DNA of 11,162 bases from Chloroflexota bacterium (lineage in GTDB: Bacteria; Chloroflexota; Dehalococcoidia; Dehalococcoidales; UBA2162): positions 1 to 11,162 of the forward strand of contig JACPSA010000048.1 of assembly GCA_016193545.1 (NCBI GenBank). Reading direction: 5' to 3'. Position numbers and translations under genes: made by a program. How positions within the stretch are numbered: position 1 is the first letter of the stretch; each line of letters starts with the position of its first letter. Shown one piece after another: positions 6,320 to 11,162 of this stretch. The notes under the pieces are model-generated. The model had not been told where the DNA came from. It saw nothing but the letters and a program-made list of their open reading frames with translations, and ran no database searches.

Positions 6320-7228
6320 ATGGCGATACTTATCGATGAAAACACACGAGTAATGGTTCAGGGAATAACCGGCCGGGAAGGCAGTGCCCGCACCCGATTT
6401 ATGCTGGACTATGGCACCAAAGTTCTGGGCGGCACAACTCCGGGACGTGGAGGCACCGAGGTCTGGGGAGTGCCGGTATATAACACCGTCAAAGAAGCCA
6501 TCGAAGAACACGGACAGATAGATGCCAGCGTCACCTTTGTCCCCGGTCCACAGGTTAAAGAAGCCGTTATCGAGGCAACCGAGGCCGGCATAAAATTTAT
6601 CGTTGTTCCCGCAGAACGTGTCCCCCTGCATGATAGCCTGGAGATGATTACTTTAGCCCGCAAAAAGGGGACACGCATACTGGGTCCTGGCTCCCTGGGC
6701 CTGCTCAGCTCGGACAAAGCAGCCATGGGCTGGCTGGGTGGCAGCGAGGACTTTGCCCGTGAAATTTTCAAGCCTGGGCCTGTTGGCGTGATGTCACGCA
6801 GCGGAGGACAGACCAGCACCGTTGTCTGGGGTTTGACCTCAACCGGAATCGGGGTCAGCACGGCAATGCATGTCGGCGCTGAACCGATTGTCGGCTTGAG
6901 CTTTGCCGAGTTACTACCTTTATTCGAGCAAGATGAGCAGACCAGAGCAGTGGTCTTATTTGGTGAAATAGGCACGGTCGCTGAAGAAGAAGCGGCTGAA
7001 GTAATTAAGGAAGGTAGATTTACCAAACCCTTGGTGGCTTACATCGCCGGCCGAACTTTACCCTCAGGCATGAGGTTTTCCCATGCCAGCGCCATCATCG
7101 AGCGGGGCAGAGGAACAGCCGAAAGCAAGGTCAAAGCTTTAGAAGAGGTAGGGGCGTATGTTGTCGAAACCCCCCAGCAGATAGCCATCACTCTAGCCAA
7201 AATCCTGAAGGCTGGTAAGCGGAAATGA
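6320..7228 (+). CDS. Acyl-CoA synthetase (ADP/GDP-forming) alpha subunit, SucD-like
   Basis: The 302-residue length is standard for SucD or malate thiokinase alpha (MtkB). This subunit binds CoA and carries the phosphohistidine relay. Seen: VMVQGITGREGSARTRFML (11-29), YGTKVLGGTTPGRGG (31-45), the Rossmann CoA-binding domain with FVPGPQVKEAVIEA, VGVMSRSGGQTS (155-166), FGEIGTVAEEEAA (214-226), and SHASAIIERGRGTAESK (254-270). His255 is the predicted phosphorylated histidine, in SHASA where SucD has GHAGA. The GPNCPG segment of SucD is GPGSLG here. The catalytic machinery looks intact, so the ligase is probably active with a carboxylate other than, or in addition to, succinate; malate, citramalate and citrate are family precedents. 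The last four bases overlap the start of the next gene (ATGA), indicating translational coupling to the lyase. Confidence 0.93.
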   Translation: MAILIDENTRVMVQGITGREGSARTRFMLDYGTKVLGGTTPGRGGTEVWGVPVYNTVKEAIEEHGQIDASVTFVPGPQVKEAVIEATEAGIKFIVVPAERVPLHDSLEMITLARKKGTRILGPGSLGLLSSDKAAMGWLGGSEDFAREIFKPGPVGVMSRSGGQTSTVVWGLTSTGIGVSTAMHVGAEPIVGLSFAELLPLFEQDEQTRAVVLFGEIGTVAEEEAAEVIKEGRFTKPLVAYIAGRTLPSGMRFSHASAIIERGRGTAESKVKALEEVGAYVVETPQQIAITLAKILKAGKRK

Positions 7229-8178
7229 TGGTTTTGAGGTCTGTGCTCTTTGTTCCTGGCAACAGCATGAGGATGATTACCAAAGCAGCCACCTTGCCTG
7301 CCGACGCCATCATCCTGGACCTGGAAGATGCTGTACCTCTACCTGATAAAGCCACCGCCAGAATCATGGTCCGGGACTCAATCAAGGCAGTCAAGGCTGG
7401 TGGCGCCAGTGTTTTTGCCCGGGTCAACGCCTTCCCCACCAAACTGACCGATGAGGACTTAAACCTGGTCGTTACTAAAGATTTGGATGGCATAGTCCTG
7501 GCCAAGACCGAGACCAGGTCTGATATCATTGAGCTAGACAAAATGCTTGGAAAGCTCGAGCAGGAAAGAGGACTGGCTCCGGGTAGTATAAAAATAATCC
7601 CGATAGCGGAGACGGCTAAAGGTGTGGTCAACGCTTATGAGATAGCCTCAGCCAGTAGCCGGGCGGCGGCGGTTGCCTTCGGCGCCGGCGACTATTACGG
7701 AGACCTGGGACGTAGTGTTGCCTCCCTTACTACGGGGCAAACGGAACTACTATACGCCCGCTCCCAGGTGGTCGTTTGCAGTCGGGCGGCAGGCGTTCAG
7801 GCAATTGATACCCCATTCTTCGGGCTGCTGACTGACCGAGAAGGCCTTGTCAAAGAGGCAACTCTCGACTTACAGCTCGGCTTTAAAGGGAAGCTACTTA
7901 TCCACCCGGGACAGATAGAGCCGGTCAACAGGGTATTTTCAACAGCACCGGATGAGGTTGAACACGCTAGAAAAGTGGTGGCCGCCTTCGACGAAGCCCA
8001 GGCTAAAGGACTGGGAGCAATCTCATTCGAAGGCAAAATGATCGACTACATGAACTACCGGCAGGCAAAGGATATGGTAAACTTCGCTAACGTCATTGCT
8101 GACAGAGAGAAGAAAAGACAACAGACTGGCTATGTGAGCCTGTCACAATTTTTCGCATCGACTCTACCGAAAGCTTGA
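7225..8178 (+). CDS. HpcH/HpaI aldolase/citrate lyase family, CitE-like acyl-CoA lyase
   Basis: This 317-residue TIM-barrel protein is of the CitE, malyl-CoA lyase and citramalyl-CoA lyase type, which cleave a 3-hydroxyacyl-CoA to acetyl-CoA (or propionyl-CoA) plus a 2-oxo acid using Mg2+. Seen: SVLFVPGNSMRMITKA (6-21), ILDLEDAVPLPDK (30-42), FARVNAF with Arg66, IPIAETAKGVVNA with metal ligand Glu129, AFGAGDYYGDLG with metal ligand Asp156, AIDTPFFGLLTD (193-204), and GKLLIHPGQIEPVN (222-235). All expected catalytic positions are present. The gene overlaps the SucD-like stop in an ATGA arrangement; a second ATG lies at 7228. A CoA-ligase pair followed by this lyase matches the malate thiokinase and malyl-CoA lyase layout of the serine cycle, and would serve equally for citramalate. 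No citrate lyase alpha (CitF) or acyl-carrier (CitD) subunits are nearby, so it is unlikely to be a citrate lyase complex subunit. Confidence 0.92.
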   Translation: MMVLRSVLFVPGNSMRMITKAATLPADAIILDLEDAVPLPDKATARIMVRDSIKAVKAGGASVFARVNAFPTKLTDEDLNLVVTKDLDGIVLAKTETRSDIIELDKMLGKLEQERGLAPGSIKIIPIAETAKGVVNAYEIASASSRAAAVAFGAGDYYGDLGRSVASLTTGQTELLYARSQVVVCSRAAGVQAIDTPFFGLLTDREGLVKEATLDLQLGFKGKLLIHPGQIEPVNRVFSTAPDEVEHARKVVAAFDEAQAKGLGAISFEGKMIDYMNYRQAKDMVNFANVIADREKKRQQTGYVSLSQFFASTLPKA

Positions 8179-8200
8179 AACAGAACATACTCAACAGATA

Positions 8201-8204
8201 GGAG
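8201..8204 (+). promoter_or_regulatory. Ribosome binding site of the flavoprotein gene
   Basis: GGAG lies 9 nt before ATG 8214 and supports that start over the in-frame ATG at 8229. Confidence 0.6.
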
Positions 8205-8213
8205 ATAAATAAG

Positions 8214-9863
8214 ATGTATCCGGCTCATATGGAAAAAAGTATCGGCAACGTCGAAGCTACCAGGGCGAAGCGGTTGAAAGAAGTTTTTACCCGCCTTACC
8301 GAGGACGAAAAAACGGCTTTACTGCATAAATACCACCCCGACTTTATCAAAGAAGGCATGCGTGAGCTTCTCCTGGGACCCAACAAAGGTGACCGCACCC
8401 CCAACGAACTAGCTGATTTACTGGAGGGGAACACCCGCATCGACCCGGATAAAATCGACCTGAATAAGATTGATTACGATGTCGATGTCCTGATAATCGG
8501 CTGTGGCGGCGCCGGGGCATCAGCCGCTCTTCTAGCGCAGGAAAACGGGGCTAATGTCCTGATTGTCACCAAACTGCGCCTGGGCGATGCCAACACGGTG
8601 GGCGCTCAAGCCGGAACACAGGCTGCCGACCGGCCGGAGGACTCCCCGGCCATTCATTACCTGGACACCATGGGAGGTGGCCACTTCGATAATGTGCCCG
8701 AACTGGTGGAGGCATTAGTCAAAGATGCTCCCTCGGTAATTAAGTGGCTGGAATCACTGGGCGTCAACTGGGACAAAGAACCGGATGGGACAATACGCGA
8801 ACTGCCTCTGGGCGGTTTGTCCCGGGCAAGACTGCACGCAGCGCGGGACTACACCGGACTGGAGATAATGCGTGTCCTGCGCGACGAGGTTAAGAACCGA
8901 AACATAAATTACCTGGAATTCGCACCGGCGATAGAGCTGCTCCTGGATGACAAAGGTCAAATAGGCGGCGCCATATTAATGAACCTGGAGACCAGAGAAA
9001 TAAACCTGGTACGGGCTAAAGCCGTGATTATGGCAACAGGGGGTCTGGGACGACTGCATACCCAGGGTTTCCCCACCACCAATCACTACGGAGCCACCGC
9101 CGACGGACTGGTACTGGCTTACCGGGCGGGCATCGAGCTTATCTTCATGGATACTATGCAATATCATCCCACCGGTGCCGCTTACCCCAACCAGATTCTG
9201 GGACAACTGGTCACAGAGAAGGTGCGTGCTCTCGGCGCGCAACTGGCTAATATCGATGGGAAGCAGTTCATCAATCCCTTAGAAACACGGGATGTGGTGG
9301 CTTCCGGCATTATTCGAGAATGCCGGAATGGTAGGGGAATCGACACACCTACAGGGGAAGTTGGTGTCTGGTTAGATTCACCGATGATTGACATCATACG
9401 AGGCGACGGAACTGTAGCCCGGGAACTGCCAGCCATGGTCCGCCAGTTCCAGCGTTTCAACATCAATATCATCAAGGAACCGATGCTGGTCTATCCTACT
9501 CTGCATTACCAGAATGGGGGGATTAAGATTAAACCCGATGGCAGCACCTCTGTACCCGGATTTTTTGCCGCCGGTGAATGTGAAGGAGGGGTGCATGGCC
9601 GGAATAGACTCGGCGGTAACTCGACAATGGACCTATTCGTCTTCGGCCGCCGGGCCGGTAAAGCTGCCGCCCAGTATGCCAAGAAAGCAAAAACAGGCTC
9701 GCTGACACTAGACCACGTGCGCCAGTGGCAAAAACAACTGGCCAAGCTCGGTTTAACCGAATCGCGTCCGAAATCGCCGATGCTCCTGCCGAACTATAGC
9801 CGACAGCCGGACAACTTCTTACCTGATTACACCCGGGAGATATTAGGTATCAAGGACAGGTAA
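8214..9863 (+). CDS. Soluble fumarate reductase/succinate dehydrogenase-type flavoprotein
   Basis: This 549-residue FAD protein is of the FrdA/SdhA/L-aspartate-oxidase family and interconverts succinate- and fumarate-type dicarboxylates. The FAD-binding motif is VLIIGCGGAGASAA (92-105), and ATGGLGRLH (274-282) and GFFAAGECEGG (449-459) continue the fold. Substrate and catalytic residues are visible: His318 in HPTG, Glu335 and Arg338 in TEKVR, Arg359 in ETRD, His431 in LHYQNGG, and Arg465 in GRNRLGGNS. The histidine that bonds FAD covalently in membrane-bound SdhA/FrdA is replaced by Asn127 (DANTVGAQAG), so FAD should be non-covalent. The protein has an 88-residue N-terminal extension before the Rossmann strand, and the C-terminal domain is shorter than in SdhA. 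No iron-sulfur or membrane-anchor subunit follows; the electron partner could be the small ferredoxin at 6014. The gene lies 35 nt after the lyase. The exact substrate is unknown; fumarate or methylfumarate (mesaconate) fits the context. Confidence 0.92.
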   Translation: MYPAHMEKSIGNVEATRAKRLKEVFTRLTEDEKTALLHKYHPDFIKEGMRELLLGPNKGDRTPNELADLLEGNTRIDPDKIDLNKIDYDVDVLIIGCGGAGASAALLAQENGANVLIVTKLRLGDANTVGAQAGTQAADRPEDSPAIHYLDTMGGGHFDNVPELVEALVKDAPSVIKWLESLGVNWDKEPDGTIRELPLGGLSRARLHAARDYTGLEIMRVLRDEVKNRNINYLEFAPAIELLLDDKGQIGGAILMNLETREINLVRAKAVIMATGGLGRLHTQGFPTTNHYGATADGLVLAYRAGIELIFMDTMQYHPTGAAYPNQILGQLVTEKVRALGAQLANIDGKQFINPLETRDVVASGIIRECRNGRGIDTPTGEVGVWLDSPMIDIIRGDGTVARELPAMVRQFQRFNINIIKEPMLVYPTLHYQNGGIKIKPDGSTSVPGFFAAGECEGGVHGRNRLGGNSTMDLFVFGRRAGKAAAQYAKKAKTGSLTLDHVRQWQKQLAKLGLTESRPKSPMLLPNYSRQPDNFLPDYTREILGIKDR

Positions 9864-9887
9864 TACCGATTTAGCCTCAAATATATA

Positions 9888-9899
9888 GAGGAAGGGGAG
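9888..9899 (+). promoter_or_regulatory. Strong ribosome binding site of the molybdopterin protein gene
   Basis: GAGGAAGGGGAG lies directly before ATG 9900, with AGGAAGG 4 nt from the start. It fixes the start of the reading frame and suggests efficient translation despite the 36-nt gap from the flavoprotein. Confidence 0.65.
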
Positions 9900-10517
9900 A
9901 TGAGCCCTGATAATAATTCCGGCAAAAATATAGAGGTAATCAAGAGCCCGGACACGGAAAGAGCTAATAGAATCCCACCGGGGCAGATTATTACTGAGAA
10001 ATGGCCGGTCCTCCACTACGGGTCGATACCCCGCACCGAAGCTTCCCGCTGGACATTCACCATCTCCGGCCTTGTTGAAAAGCAACGGCAGTTAAGCTAC
10101 GCCGAGTTCATTGCACTGCCACAGGTAAAAGTGTTCTCCGATATCCACTGCGTCACCACATGGTCGAAACTGAACAATCTCTGGGAAGGCGTCAGCACCG
10201 ATGCCATACGTCAGGTTTCCCGTCTGCTGCCTGAAGCCAGATTTGTCACCGTCCACGCCTTCGGTGGCTTTACCACCAATCTTTCTGTCGACGATTTCTT
10301 TGAGAGCGATGTCCTGTTCGCCCTCAAATATAATGATAAACCACTGCCTTTGGAACATGGTTATCCGGTAAGACTCATCGTCCCCCGGCTTTATTTCTGG
10401 AAAAGCGCCAAATGGGTGACGGGCGTCCAGTTCACCAAAGAAGATATTCCGGGATTCTGGGAATTACACGGATACCATAATCACGGTGACCCGTGGCAGG
10501 AAGAAAGATACAGTTGA
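9900..10517 (+). CDS. Sulfite-oxidase-like molybdopterin-binding oxidoreductase, cytoplasmic
   Basis: This 205-residue protein is of the oxidoreductase molybdopterin-binding (sulfite oxidase/YedY fold) superfamily, in the small single-domain group often annotated as sulfite oxidase-like oxidoreductase. Seen: RIPPGQ and WPVLHYGSIP (35-44), then DIHCVTTWSKLNNLWEGV (81-98), where Cys84 is the expected molybdenum ligand. LEHGYPVRLIVPRLYFWKSA (151-170) and PGFWELHGYHNHGDPW (184-199) complete the family signature. The Ig-like dimerisation domain of sulfite oxidase and any heme domain are absent. There is no signal or twin-arginine sequence, unlike periplasmic YedY/MsrP, so it should act in the cytoplasm. 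Its substrate and electron partner are unknown. It is the last plus-strand gene of the run and may share the transcript with the flavoprotein 36 nt upstream. The family call is firm; the link to the pathway is inferred from position only. Confidence 0.9.
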   Translation: MSPDNNSGKNIEVIKSPDTERANRIPPGQIITEKWPVLHYGSIPRTEASRWTFTISGLVEKQRQLSYAEFIALPQVKVFSDIHCVTTWSKLNNLWEGVSTDAIRQVSRLLPEARFVTVHAFGGFTTNLSVDDFFESDVLFALKYNDKPLPLEHGYPVRLIVPRLYFWKSAKWVTGVQFTKEDIPGFWELHGYHNHGDPWQEERYS

Positions 10518-10521
10518 CTAA

Positions 10522-11162
10522 CTAACTACCAAGATACTTCCTGGCTAACTTTATCAGAAAATCGGATTTCAACCGCAGGCTCTCGATATCTATTTTCTCA
10601 TTCTTACCATGCACGGACTGCTTCATAGCCTGGTCCAGATTCAGCGTCATCATCGATATTCCGTAGCAGGGCATACCTGCCTCACGGAGAAACCGGGAAT
10701 CGGTCGCCCCCGAGGAAATAGAGGGTAAAATCGGCACATCACCGATAAACTCCTTCATGGTATCCGTAGTCAACCGATAGTATTCAGAGTCGGAGGTCGA
10801 AAATGTGGGCGCATGGTACTGGAGTACCTCGATTTCGGCATCACCGATAATACGGCCGAGCTGATTAAAGATATATTTCTGGTCCTGGCCGGGCAAAACC
10901 CTGATATCTACCTCTGCCTCACAGCTATCCGGTACGATATTGGTCTTCACCCCGCCGCGAACGACATTCGGCGAGACCGTCATCCGGGTCGTCGCCGAAA
11001 GATAAGCAGCAAAAACCTTGTCCTCCAGCTTCTCGATAATACGGTCGATATTCGACTTACCTATCCGGTCGCTCCAGCCCTCGAGCCGGACAATCGACTG
11101 AAGAAGCTGCTTAACCTCAGGAATTAGGATTATCTCAGGCTTGTATTCCGCCAGGCCTTTAA
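10522..11162 (-). CDS. M20 family metallopeptidase (ArgE/DapE type), C-terminal part
   Basis: On the minus strand the frame is open from the window edge to TAG at 10522, giving 212 residues. The N-terminus and first metal-binding half lie outside the window, so the in-frame ATG at 10983 is internal. The visible part holds the end of the catalytic domain, the M20 dimerisation (lid) domain with TVSPNVVRGGVKTNIVPDSC and AEVDIRVLPGQD, and the returning catalytic segment with SSGATDSRFLREAGMPCYG. The HGKNEKID motif contains the last metal-ligand histidine. Relatives are zinc or cobalt amidohydrolases: acetylornithine and succinyl-diaminopimelate deacylases, and carboxypeptidases acting on small peptides or N-acyl amino acids. 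The substrate cannot be assigned. It converges on the molybdopterin gene with 4 nt between stop codons, leaving no room for a separate terminator. Confidence 0.9.
   Translation of the reverse strand, partial: KGLAEYKPEIILIPEVKQLLQSIVRLEGWSDRIGKSNIDRIIEKLEDKVFAAYLSATTRMTVSPNVVRGGVKTNIVPDSCEAEVDIRVLPGQDQKYIFNQLGRIIGDAEIEVLQYHAPTFSTSDSEYYRLTTDTMKEFIGDVPILPSISSGATDSRFLREAGMPCYGISMMTLNLDQAMKQSVHGKNEKIDIESLRLKSDFLIKLARKYLGS

Noticed and set aside
6409..7026. Long minus-strand open frame of about 205 codons inside the SucD-like gene
   Set aside because: It is a shadow of a gene with full-length family match on the plus strand; its own translation is Ser/Pro/Thr-rich with no recognisable domain.
7225..8178. 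Citrate lyase beta subunit in a citrate lyase operon
   Set aside because: No CitD, CitF, CitC or CitX genes are present; the neighbouring ATP-grasp ligase pair argues for a stand-alone acyl-CoA lyase.
8214..9863. Adenylylsulfate reductase alpha subunit (AprA) for the flavoprotein
   Set aside because: The HPTG, TEKVR, LHYQNGG and GRNRLGGNS motifs match the succinate/fumarate branch, and no AprB-type ferredoxin gene is adjacent.
10813..11127. Plus-strand open frame opposite the M20 peptidase
   Set aside because: The minus strand encodes conserved M20 motifs through the same bases; the plus-strand translation has no recognisable family.
1..11162. tRNA, rRNA, insertion sequences or phage genes
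   Set aside because: I found no tRNA- or rRNA-like segments, transposase or integrase motifs, or terminal repeats on either strand by reading.

Overview
The window looks like a chromosomal stretch from an anaerobic bacterium with moderate GC content. A tungsten/molybdenum-pterin oxidoreductase, an iron-sulfur protein, a soluble fumarate-reductase-type flavoprotein and a lipoprotein with a Pro/Thr-rich linker occur together. That combination, and my recollection of similar proteins, suggests an uncultured Chloroflexota (Dehalococcoidia-like) or a metabolically similar sulfate-reducer or syntroph. The assignment is an inference: no rRNA, tRNA or phylogenetic marker is present.

Layout. The left part (1-2975) is read on the minus strand: the N-terminal part of a family 5 oligopeptide-type ABC transporter lipoprotein, preceded in transcription order by an aldehyde:ferredoxin-oxidoreductase-family protein that most resembles the BamB branch. 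A 311-bp intergenic region (2976-3286) separates this from a plus-strand gene run. It holds a good promoter candidate for the minus-strand gene and two perfect 7-bp inverted repeats. The run (3287-10517) encodes an MmgE/PrpD-family protein, an acyl-CoA synthetase beta subunit (SucC-like), a small ferredoxin-like protein, the synthetase alpha subunit (SucD-like), a CitE/HpcH-HpaI-type lyase, a FrdA/SdhA-type flavoprotein and a small cytoplasmic sulfite-oxidase-fold molybdopterin protein. Spacing is tight through the middle: 1 nt, 12 nt, a 4-nt overlap, then 35 and 36 nt. A minus-strand M20 peptidase, cut by the window end, converges on the run with a 4-nt gap.

How the genes could work together. 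A flavoprotein that interconverts a succinate and a fumarate, a family that includes (de)hydratases, an ADP- or GDP-forming CoA ligase and a beta-hydroxyacyl-CoA lyase make a chemically coherent route. The order would be oxidise a substituted succinate, hydrate the double bond, thioesterify, and cleave to acetyl-CoA plus a 2-oxo acid. Methylsuccinate/mesaconate/citramalate to acetyl-CoA plus pyruvate fits, as does the C4 version through malyl-CoA. This is a hypothesis from family chemistry; the substrates cannot be read from sequence. The most unusual element is the ferredoxin-like gene placed between the two CoA-ligase subunit genes.
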